DNA from: a virus
Length of the DNA stretch: 21,809 nt
IMG/VR virus record: IMGVR_UViG_3300042558_004642
Coordinates: 1 to 21,809 of that record
Direction: 5' to 3' (one strand)
This document shows, in pieces, positions 14,561 to 20,907 of this stretch. Made by a program: the position numbers and the translations under genes. The notes beneath the pieces were generated by a model. The model made no database searches and was not told the DNA's origin. It saw only the letters and a program-made list of their open reading frames with translations. Numbering within the stretch: the first letter of the stretch is position 1; each line of letters starts with the position of its first letter.

Positions 14561-15288
14561 TATTGATTTCCCTGAAAATATGATTTGATCTTAGCGTAAT
14601 TTCTTACGAAAGTATTGTTCATCAATATATAATTTATCGTTAGTTCTTCTTTGCTAATATCAGTTCTGATTTCTAATTCCAAGGAATTCTTAGGAACTGC
14701 AATTAATTGTGCAAGGGGGGTGCCAGCTTTGATCACGGTTTCCTCATTGAGGTTGTGCCAAAATACCGGAACATTTATGTTATTGATTCCGTAGTCACTT
14801 GAATAAATCCCACTTAGAGCAGTGAATCGATTTTCATCGGCGTAGAATACAGAAGTTTGTATTAAAAGATAATCACTGGGAATTTTACAGCACCAGCCAG
14901 TGATAAATTTTATCACAGATCGGCTAGAATGATTCGGCCAGTTTTGAAATGTTTTAAACAAACTGTCTTGATGTTCCTCAATCGCCGGACTGCCGTTGAT
15001 TTTTTCTTGATCAATAGGAGTTCTCCACTGTATTTTATCCTGTGACGAATCTGCTTTGACGTAGATATCTTGCCATGCTCGCACTACAAACCCTTGACTC
15101 TGTAAGATGTTGATTCCGGGACAATTAGAAATGCTGTGTATGGCATGCCCGAGATTATTTTTTTGATTTTTAAATTCTCTAGCTGCTTCCTGTTTCCAAT
15201 TATGCACGATTTTATCTGCAGATAAAATCGGCATTGTCTTATCGATGCCAGGTATAGTGGGATAAAATATAATCTTTTGTGCAGTCAT
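14560..15288 (-). CDS. DUF6065-like protein
   Basis: A 242-residue protein that is not an oxygenase by motif. It begins IIFYPTIPGIDKTMPI (6-21), has a helical part KIVHNWKQEAAREFKNQ, and carries in its second half the pattern KFITGWCCKIPSDYLLIQT (127-145), FTALSGIYSSDYG (155-167), VPVFWHN and VIKAGTPLAQLIAVPK (185-200). That order (W-x5-P-x-x-Y, then a 'D/S-G-x-x-x-x-D' turn, then A-G-T-P-x-x-Q) is how I remember the DUF6065 family, whose function is unknown. Proteins like it often stand next to phage 2OG oxygenases. The ATG is at 15288, one base downstream of the predicted start of transcription of an extended -10 promoter. The stop overlaps the next gene's GTG. Confidence 0.6.
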   Translation of the reverse strand: MTAQKIIFYPTIPGIDKTMPILSADKIVHNWKQEAAREFKNQKNNLGHAIHSISNCPGINILQSQGFVVRAWQDIYVKADSSQDKIQWRTPIDQEKINGSPAIEEHQDSLFKTFQNWPNHSSRSVIKFITGWCCKIPSDYLLIQTSVFYADENRFTALSGIYSSDYGINNINVPVFWHNLNEETVIKAGTPLAQLIAVPKNSLELEIRTDISKEELTINYILMNNTFVRNYAKIKSYFQGNQ

Positions 15289-15295
15289 GTCTTTG

Positions 15296-15324
15296 ATTAT
15301 AACACATCAACACAGATTTTACAA
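15296..15324 (-). promoter_or_regulatory. Possible extended -10 promoter in the oxygenase cluster
   Basis: Minus strand shows TTGTAA (15319-15324), a 17-base spacer, then TGT-TATAAT with the TATAAT at 15296-15301. The TGN before the hexamer makes an extended -10. The transcript would begin near 15289, just before the ATG at 15288, with almost no leader. It could allow the last four genes to be expressed separately from the upstream ones. Confidence 0.5.
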
Positions 15325-15331
15325 GCAATCA

Positions 15332-15886
15332 TTAACTCAAAACAGAGTTGTTGTCAACACCCCAGACATTTTGACAAATAATTTCCATGTTAATAGAAAC
15401 TCTATAATCTAAACTAAATGATTGATGAGGCTGATGGTTAAGATATCCTGGAAAAATAATCAAATCACCAACGTTGGGTCTTATATTATAGATTTCATGA
15501 AAGTTATTATCATAAAAACTTAGAGACCCTTGATGTCTATCTGCAGTCTCGGGTATATTCAAATAGTAAACAGCATTAATTACACAGGTATTTAGGTGAT
15601 TATGGATGCCGCCTTTATAAAAAAATTTATTTGTAACATATCCCCAGCAGTTGGCAAGATTTCTTTGATCTAGTTGTAGTGGACCAAAATGCTGACTGGC
15701 AATGCGAAAAAAATCTTTGTATAAGGTATAAAATACACCGGAAGAATCTTTGATTTGAAAATTGTTTCCGGTTGTATAATTAGCCGTTTGGTGTGCTGCT
15801 AACACCTGAGTCTTCATCCAATCAATTGGATAAGATTTTAAACCTTGGTGTAGAAATATTGGTAGATTTAAGTCTATTTGATTCAT
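15332..15886 (-). CDS. 2OG-Fe(II) oxygenase-like protein, second cluster copy
   Basis: A 184-residue oxygenase-fold protein. Its core is KGGIHNHLNTCVINAVYYLN (91-110) with H95 and H97, GSLSFYDN (120-127), VGDLIIFPGYLNHQPHQS (139-156) with H151 or H154 as third ligand, and DYRVSINMEI (160-169) with R162 for 2OG. Like two of its paralogues it has HxH where canonical enzymes have HxD. No ribosome site is obvious. TATATAAT lies at 15895-15902, just upstream, and may serve as a promoter -10. It follows the ferritin-like gene by 30 bases. Confidence 0.8.
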   Translation of the reverse strand: MNQIDLNLPIFLHQGLKSYPIDWMKTQVLAAHQTANYTTGNNFQIKDSSGVFYTLYKDFFRIASQHFGPLQLDQRNLANCWGYVTNKFFYKGGIHNHLNTCVINAVYYLNIPETADRHQGSLSFYDNNFHEIYNIRPNVGDLIIFPGYLNHQPHQSFSLDYRVSINMEIICQNVWGVDNNSVLS

Positions 15887-15916
15887 GCAAACAGATTATA
15901 TAACCCATTCGCAGCT

Positions 15917-16462
15917 TTACCAATCTGCGCGAAGTTCTGGATTCGGTGTAGCAGGATCGTAGTATTTTAATAGGTCTTCAAATGATTTTTTATGGGCAGC
16001 TGATCTTCTTGATACTTCAATAAACCATTCTGCTAAATGCAGTAAATTTTCTTCTCGAGCATCGTTTGCATATTTTATATACATCTCAGCCGATGCTTGC
16101 ATTTCAGCAGCAATTGCAGTTTCTAATACCTGGGTAATATGTGTAGATGGTTTTCCGGTATCCGGGTCTCCTAACCCACCCAATATGGCTTCTTTTAAAT
16201 GTCCTTGAGCAAACGTGTGTTTGTCTTCAGCAATCTGTTTAAAATAGGCTGTGGCATTTGCATCTTCATGTTTTTCAGCTACGGTGGCGAAATAATGATA
16301 TCTATCATTAGATCGTGCCTCGGCAGCAAATGCCAGTTTAAGATTAGCTGCCGTTTTGCCTTCTAAAGGCACCGGTATAGCCAACGGTGTATTTGGATTA
16401 AGATCTGGAGGTGCAACTAGTGGTTCTTGGTAGCCTTCTGGGGCTGGTAATATTGTGTTCAT
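15917..16462 (-). CDS. Ferritin/rubrerythrin-like protein with an incomplete di-iron site
   Basis: A 181-residue four-helix protein after a proline-rich 36-residue N-terminus. Helix order follows rubrerythrin: NLKLAFAAEARSNDRYHYFA (40-59), DANATAYFKQIAEDKHTFAQ (67-86), TAIAAEMQASAEMYIKYAND (115-134) and WFIEVSRRSAAHKKSFEDLL (146-165). The usual ligands are only partly present: E48 and E120 fit. The second-helix ExxH is not at its place (K81 and F84 by the GHL anchor, though EDKH sits two residues earlier), the second Glu of helix 3 is A123, and the last ExxH is SAAH (154-157). No rubredoxin domain follows. Expression looks strong: a perfect TATAAATA box and an AGGAG ribosome site (16472-16476). 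A structural, iron-binding or stress role is open. Confidence 0.8.
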   Translation of the reverse strand: MNTILPAPEGYQEPLVAPPDLNPNTPLAIPVPLEGKTAANLKLAFAAEARSNDRYHYFATVAEKHEDANATAYFKQIAEDKHTFAQGHLKEAILGGLGDPDTGKPSTHITQVLETAIAAEMQASAEMYIKYANDAREENLLHLAEWFIEVSRRSAAHKKSFEDLLKYYDPATPNPELRADW

Positions 16463-16498
16463 GTAAATTAACTCCTAAATGGTTGAAATTATATAGTA

Positions 16499-16506
16499 TA
16501 TTTATA
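16499..16506 (-). promoter_or_regulatory. Perfect T4 late promoter (TATAAATA) for the ferritin-like gene
   Basis: Minus strand reads TATAAATA, all 8 consensus bases, immediately after the TAA stop of the upstream oxygenase. Transcription would start near 16493, giving a leader of about 30 bases with an AGGAG site. It is the only perfect box I found in the window. Confidence 0.8.
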
Positions 16507-17106
16507 TTACGCACTGATCACAAGAGTGTTATTATTGAAATTACCTTTGATGAAAGTATTAAAAGAAATACTCAATCTTTCATTGTTTGTGGTATTTACA
16601 GGCACGCTGTGATAAAGGTTAGAAGGAAAAAGTATTAACATTGCATCTTCAACAGGAATCTGCCATTCTATGCTGTTAAATGGTGTGCGTTCGCTGCACT
16701 CAAACTCCATGAAAAACGGTGATGTTAGCCTGTTGAAACAAATAGAATTTTCACTATCTGCAACATTCACGTAGTATACTCCTGAAATCACGCTATTCCT
16801 GTGATTGTGCAGATCGTGCGGTTGTCCTTTTTTATTTTGATTTTTCCAAGAATTTGTCATATAGAATTGACAGTCAGTTTTGATCACTTCTCTAGCATAA
16901 TTGTGTACGTGTTCCATGAATATGTTTTTCAAATCTGAGAATACCGTGTCATCAAGTAGAGAGGAATTAACAGATGTTTGATTGCCTTGTCTACTTATAG
17001 AGGTTACATTATTAGTGTCATACGCAATTCGTTCAGGTGCTGATAACTTTCTAAGATTGATTCTATAGATAGCTGCAGGAAAAATTGGAATAATTTGTGG
17101 ATTCAT
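16507..17106 (-). CDS. 2OG-Fe(II) oxygenase-like protein, first cluster copy
   Basis: A 199-residue protein very similar in plan to the one at 13342-14028: IIPIFPAAIYRINL at the start, YMTNSWKNQNKKGQPHDLHN (82-101), HRNSVISGVYYVNV (102-115), AMLILFPSNLYHSVPV (155-170) and ERLSISFNTFIKGNF (176-190). Ligand candidates are H100, H102 and H166, with R177 for 2OG. The HxH in place of HxD matches its paralogues. It is first in the cluster, 96 bases downstream of the fibre gene, with a weak late-type box ATTAAATA upstream and no clear ribosome site. Members of this group are common in marine T4-like phages; substrates are not known. Confidence 0.83.
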   Translation of the reverse strand: MNPQIIPIFPAAIYRINLRKLSAPERIAYDTNNVTSISRQGNQTSVNSSLLDDTVFSDLKNIFMEHVHNYAREVIKTDCQFYMTNSWKNQNKKGQPHDLHNHRNSVISGVYYVNVADSENSICFNRLTSPFFMEFECSERTPFNSIEWQIPVEDAMLILFPSNLYHSVPVNTTNNERLSISFNTFIKGNFNNNTLVISA

Positions 17107-17130
17107 GATCTCAGATACTTTACAAACAAG

Positions 17131-17138
17131 TATTTAAT
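17131..17138 (-). promoter_or_regulatory. Weak late-type box before the oxygenase cluster
   Basis: Minus strand reads T-ATTAAATA, near the late consensus but with a shifted T/A step. It lies 24 bases before the oxygenase ATG in the 96-base gap, which is otherwise AT-rich. A second candidate, TATAAATC at 17176-17183, overlaps the hairpin described separately. Confidence 0.35.
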
Positions 17139-17171
17139 ACAACAATTTTAGATTCAAAAATAAATCAGCTA

Positions 17172-17196
17172 TTCGATTTATAATTTTAGAATCGAA
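17172..17196 (-). terminator. Possible weak terminator after the fibre gene
   Basis: A 7-bp stem TTCGATT/AATCGAA with an 11-base loop lies six bases after the fibre stop. It is AT-rich and is not followed at once by a T run on the minus strand, so termination would be partial at best. Confidence 0.3.
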
Positions 17197-17202
17197 GAAA
17201 AA

Positions 17203-18849
17203 TTAAATACTGCCGAAGTTCTTGATTGTAATGACACCTATCATGCTAGGATGAGCACTGCACTGATATCTATAGTTGCCACTAATACTATCCGGAATTT
17301 TCCAGTATAGTGTTCCTGCAGTTTTACCTTGAGCAGATGATTCTGTAGTCACTGTTCCTCCTGCGGTTACGTGAATTAACCCAGTGTTGTAATTGGCGCC
17401 TGCACTATCCTGTATCAAGAAAGGATGACCCCCTACATTGAGATTGAATGCTATGGTAGTGCCGTTGATAGCATATATTGTAGGATCGTCAGTAGTGCCA
17501 TATTGATCAAATCTGTATGCAGTAGCACCGTTGTTGGTAACTGTTAACATTGTAATTGCAGGCAGATAAATTTTGTCTATGGTAGTACTGGCGACATCAG
17601 TCAGTGCGGCAAATGTAGTGGCTCCTGAACTTACTGTGCTGGTGATTGTTACAGTGTCTGTGCCAGCATTGGTAGTTATTGAGATACCAGTGCCAGCCGC
17701 TAGGGTCAATGTGTCTGTAGCGGTATCTGCTTCAACATTTGACTGTCCAGCCACTGCCACAATGCTAAAAGTATTTTGACTCGAACCCGAATTGGTTATA
17801 GTGATAGAATCTGTGCCAGCATCTGTTGTGAGAGTTATTCCAGTACCCGCTACCAGTGTTAGGGTATCTGTGGCCGAATCTGCCACTACTGAACTCTGTC
17901 CTGCGACAGCTATGGTGGCAAAACTGTCTGATGTTGCGCCACCAGAAACTATAGCCCACGTGTTATCTCCTCTTAGATACGTAGTAGCATCTCTTGTACC
18001 CGATGAGCCTAATCTCAAAACCGGAACCGTGCCGCTGCCTAGATTTGTGGCATTTAGGGCAGTGAGATTTATGCCACTGGCGGCTGGCAGTGTAGCTGGA
18101 AAACGTGCATCAGGCACAGTACCACTAGTAAGTTGATTAGCGTTGAGTGCGGTTAAATTAATACCTGAACTTGCAGGTAATGTGGCTGGAAAACGTGCAT
18201 CAGGTATAGTGCCACTAGTAAGTTGAGTAGCGTTGAGTGCAGTTATTAAACTGCCATCACCACTGAAGTTGGTAGCAGTAAGTAATCCTGCATCGTTGAT
18301 ACTGGCTGAGCTGACTTTGATAGTTGTGCCGCTAGTGCCACTGTATCTAACTATGGCATTATCAACATAGCTACCTAACACAGAATTTACATCGCCTGAA
18401 CCGCTACCACTTGCGCCGGGTGGTCCTTCTGGTCCTGCTGGTCCTTGCACTGTGGCTGTGGTTTGAACAGTATTATCTGGAAATCTCAAGGTGCCGCCTA
18501 ACACCAGATTAGGAGTTATGGTTATGGGATTGGCATTAGTAACGTTGAGAGTAGTGTTTACGATGGTTATATTACCAGTGGAAGCCACGGAAGTCAAAGT
18601 TATAGTATCAGTAGATGCATTAGTTGTGATAGCAATACCAGTACCTGCTACTAGTGTTAGTGTATCAGTGGCTGTATCTGCTATCACAGTTGGTTGTCCT
18701 GCTACGACCAAGTTGGTAAAACTAGGCGAAGTTGAAAAATCAAATCCACTGCTGATCACATTCCAGGCAGTGCCGTTATAACGCCACGATTTTTGATCAA
18801 TGGTATAGACTTCGTTGAGTGCTGGGCTATTAGGAAAATTTATAGGCAT
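17203..18849 (-). CDS. Fibre-like virion protein with repeats, collagen-like segment and C-terminal cupredoxin-like domain
   Basis: A 548-residue fibre-type protein. In order: a display hairpin INFPNSPALNEVYTIDQKSW (3-22) plus RYNGTAWN; repeat A1 (48-88); a collagen-like stretch GPAGPEGPPGASG (136-148); tandem 30-residue repeats B (202-284, core LTSGTVPDARFPATLPA); repeats A2 (314-353) and A3 (365-404); then a beta domain (about 430-545) ending YQCSAHPSMIG (528-538). In that domain H475 (GGHPF), C530, H533 and M536 have the order of a type-1 copper site, as in plastocyanin. It is probably a trimeric fibre or whisker tipped with a cupredoxin fold. The upstream late box overlaps the protease stop, giving a leader of about 13 bases. 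Confidence 0.8.
   Translation of the reverse strand: MPINFPNSPALNEVYTIDQKSWRYNGTAWNVISSGFDFSTSPSFTNLVVAGQPTVIADTATDTLTLVAGTGIAITTNASTDTITLTSVASTGNITIVNTTLNVTNANPITITPNLVLGGTLRFPDNTVQTTATVQGPAGPEGPPGASGSGSGDVNSVLGSYVDNAIVRYSGTSGTTIKVSSASINDAGLLTATNFSGDGSLITALNATQLTSGTIPDARFPATLPASSGINLTALNANQLTSGTVPDARFPATLPAASGINLTALNATNLGSGTVPVLRLGSSGTRDATTYLRGDNTWAIVSGGATSDSFATIAVAGQSSVVADSATDTLTLVAGTGITLTTDAGTDSITITNSGSSQNTFSIVAVAGQSNVEADTATDTLTLAAGTGISITTNAGTDTVTITSTVSSGATTFAALTDVASTTIDKIYLPAITMLTVTNNGATAYRFDQYGTTDDPTIYAINGTTIAFNLNVGGHPFLIQDSAGANYNTGLIHVTAGGTVTTESSAQGKTAGTLYWKIPDSISGNYRYQCSAHPSMIGVITIKNFGSI
17638..17757 (-). repeat. Fibre repeat A, copy 3 (40 residues)
   Basis: Encodes residues 365-404 with core AVAGQSNVEADTATDTLTL and AGTGISITTNAGTDTVTIT. 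Nearly the same as copies 1 and 2. Confidence 0.8.
17791..17910 (-). repeat. Fibre repeat A, copy 2 (40 residues)
   Basis: Encodes residues 314-353 with core AVAGQSSVVADSATDTLTL and AGTGITLTTDAGTDSITIT, almost directly before copy 3. Confidence 0.8.
17998..18246 (-). repeat. 90-bp tandem repeats B in the fibre gene
   Basis: Two 90-bp units (18157-18246 and 18067-18156) are nearly identical, for example the shared run ctggaaaacgtgcatcagg at 18096 and 18186, and a diverged partial unit follows (17998-18066). Each full unit encodes 30 residues with the core LTSGTVPDARFPATLPA. Confidence 0.9.
18586..18708 (-). repeat. Fibre repeat A, copy 1
   Basis: Encodes residues 48-88 with core VVAGQPTVIADTATDTLTL and AGTGIAITTNASTDTITLT. 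It is separated from copies 2 and 3 by the collagen-like segment and repeats B. Confidence 0.8.
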
Positions 18850-18867
18850 TTTTTAATCTCTGTAAAA

Positions 18868-18874
18868 TATTTAT
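18868..18874 (-). promoter_or_regulatory. T4-type late promoter box for the fibre gene
   Basis: Minus strand reads TG-ATAAATA-TTTT; its first A completes the TGA stop of the protease. Transcription would start near 18862, giving a leader of about 13 bases (AGAGATTAAAAA) before the ATG. Confidence 0.65.
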
Positions 18875-20904
18875 CAACGACCTAATCTCAGTTTTAGACC
18901 GCTGGTAATATTGAGATTAGACATAATTTTTCTTGATCCTAGTTTAAATCTAGCGTCAATCTGCCCTTGGTAAATCACTCGAGCATCGCCTCCTTCGAGA
19001 CTTTCGTAGTCCAACCAATTGGCTGTATTAACTGTGGTTGATTCTGTACCAAAGTAAAAATCGGCAGCGTCCTGTGTTTCTAGCGATTGTAACCAGGTTT
19101 TGACTTCCACCCAGGTCCAGTCCCTATTCCATTCCAACACTGTGGCTATAAACCCTGTGGCTACAGGACAGGCAGCACTGGTGCCGCTAAAAGCAGCGTC
19201 AGTGGTATTGCCGGAATTGTAACTTAGAGCAGCATAGGTATCGGGTCTTGGCCAGTTTGTGGCATAGCCTCTATTGGCTGCCAAGGTGCCATCTGCAGGG
19301 GCATACACATCTATGCTGTTTCCTCTATCGCTGTAAGAAACTTTGGCTTCTTTTGAAGTTTTATAATCGTCGTCTAGTGCTCCAATGTTGATCACAGGAT
19401 AAATCACTGTGCCATTGGCATCGGTGTATTTGCCGCCTTGTTGGGGGAATCCTCGGCGATTTGTTGTGCCAAATACTGGAATCCCAAACTCACTGAACGT
19501 GGAATTGGCCAGCGTTCCTCCAGGAGCATTAGTAATAAAATTGTTGTAGTCAGGGTGACTGCTGTTGACCTGTTTTTGATTGCTGTTACCGGAAGCTGCA
19601 ACAAAAATTACTCCGGCAGTAATCAGTTCCTCTTGCGCTGTGGTCAGTGAATTTGTTTTCATTTCACTTTTCCATCGGCCGCTATCGCCCTGTGTGCCCA
19701 TGTGGCTTAACCAATTTATACCTGTTTCAGTGGTGTAGGAAGTGTTGCTTGTTGATCGATGAGTGTAATAATATGTTAGCCCGCCGGGGGCTTTGTCAGC
19801 ACGATAACCCCAGCTATTGCTTGTTATTGTGGGATTTCTAGTGTTAAAAAGAGTGTTCACTGGCTTCACACTATGGAATATTTTCATTATATCGAATCCC
19901 TGTTCTATTCCCGAACCATAACTACCGTAAAGATCCAATACCCATTTGTTAGAGTTATACGCCCACCCTTGTGTTCTTCCATAGGTCAGTGCAGCACAAC
20001 AAGTTCCGTGGTCGCCTTCGTTAGATAATGCAGCATTAGTACCATTGCAGTTTGCTCTAGTATAATTAGAAGTAACACTCACTGTTCCTGCATTCGCAAA
20101 CTGTGCGCTACGCAGAATGTTACTTGACCACCACGATCTTGCCACTGACTCCACAGGGACCGTGGTGCCGTCCCATCTAGTGATTAATCTTGTGGCAGGA
20201 TCAGCATTGAACCAATCAGGATCAATATAATATGGAGCATCTAGAACTAGATCTAATAAATCACAGGTGCCGTTGCCTGGTAGAACATTGCCGCCTGTGT
20301 ATCCGCTGGGTTTTGGCACAGCAGCAAAAGGACTAGAATCAGACAGAGAATTGTTTTGAAATTCTGGGTGGCCGATCCAGGTGCCGTCATCTGCAACTAT
20401 GACATCCACGTGCTTGCCCGTGCCGTATTGTGGAATATTGGTATTGACCACTGCGTTGTCAGCCAGTGAATTATCTACCCAAGGATCTAATTTCTGTGTG
20501 CATCTATACAGCTGATATCCGGTTCTGTTGACATCCGAAGTATCTGGTGTCGCTGCCAGTGTGCCAGAAGCTTCAAATTCTCTGTAATTTTTTACAGCAG
20601 CAGTATATCTGTTTACTAAATCTGGTCTTACTGAATGTAGTTCGTCAGGCGGTGGCGTAAATTCAGCGTAGCGTTTGTAATCTATATTGATAAATTTTAT
20701 TCTTGAATCAGTTTTCAACAGTTCTGCTTCTGCATCTGTGAGTAGATACGTGCCTCGAGTCAAACTGTGCAATTGGTCATCTACACAGTCTACGGTTCTG
20801 TCAGGCACATATTCACTGACTTGACCCGGGCTTGTTAATTCTTCATTTAGCTCATCCCATTCTGCTTCAGTATGAGTTGCCAGTTGATAATATTTTTTTT
20901 CCAT
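18874..20904 (-). CDS. Subtilisin-like serine protease (peptidase S8)
   Basis: A 676-residue subtilase with a complete catalytic set: Asp D172 in VADDGTW (170-176, the DDG form), His H299 in GDHGTCCAA (297-305), oxyanion Asn N440 in VAASGN (435-440) and Ser S576 in FSGTSAACP (572-580). Residues about 45-80 (LTRGTYLLTDAEAELLKTDS, then RIKFINID) look like an inhibitor-type propeptide, so self-cleavage after assembly is possible. There is no signal peptide, which suits a virion-associated enzyme. The catalytic domain carries long loops, and the C-terminus (about 640-676) ends NITSGLKLRLGR. It starts three bases after the upstream fibre stop and ends in the next fibre's promoter. Likely roles are processing fibre or neck proteins, or degrading host surface protein. 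Confidence 0.93.
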   Translation of the reverse strand: MEKKYYQLATHTEAEWDELNEELTSPGQVSEYVPDRTVDCVDDQLHSLTRGTYLLTDAEAELLKTDSRIKFINIDYKRYAEFTPPPDELHSVRPDLVNRYTAAVKNYREFEASGTLAATPDTSDVNRTGYQLYRCTQKLDPWVDNSLADNAVVNTNIPQYGTGKHVDVIVADDGTWIGHPEFQNNSLSDSSPFAAVPKPSGYTGGNVLPGNGTCDLLDLVLDAPYYIDPDWFNADPATRLITRWDGTTVPVESVARSWWSSNILRSAQFANAGTVSVTSNYTRANCNGTNAALSNEGDHGTCCAALTYGRTQGWAYNSNKWVLDLYGSYGSGIEQGFDIMKIFHSVKPVNTLFNTRNPTITSNSWGYRADKAPGGLTYYYTHRSTSNTSYTTETGINWLSHMGTQGDSGRWKSEMKTNSLTTAQEELITAGVIFVAASGNSNQKQVNSSHPDYNNFITNAPGGTLANSTFSEFGIPVFGTTNRRGFPQQGGKYTDANGTVIYPVINIGALDDDYKTSKEAKVSYSDRGNSIDVYAPADGTLAANRGYATNWPRPDTYAALSYNSGNTTDAAFSGTSAACPVATGFIATVLEWNRDWTWVEVKTWLQSLETQDAADFYFGTESTTVNTANWLDYESLEGGDARVIYQGQIDARFKLGSRKIMSNLNITSGLKLRLGR

Positions 20905-20907
20905 GGC

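Noticed and set aside
15917-16462. Active rubrerythrin or bacterioferritin
   Set aside because: Several canonical di-iron ligands appear to be missing and no rubredoxin domain is present, so only the fold is claimed.
17107-17202. Small RNA or strong terminator in the AT-rich gap
   Set aside because: Only one weak 7-bp AT-rich hairpin is visible and no T run follows it directly.
17573-18781. Val/Ala/Ser-rich open frames antisense to the fibre gene
   Set aside because: They are shadows of the repeat-rich fibre coding strand; their own repeats simply reflect those of the fibre.
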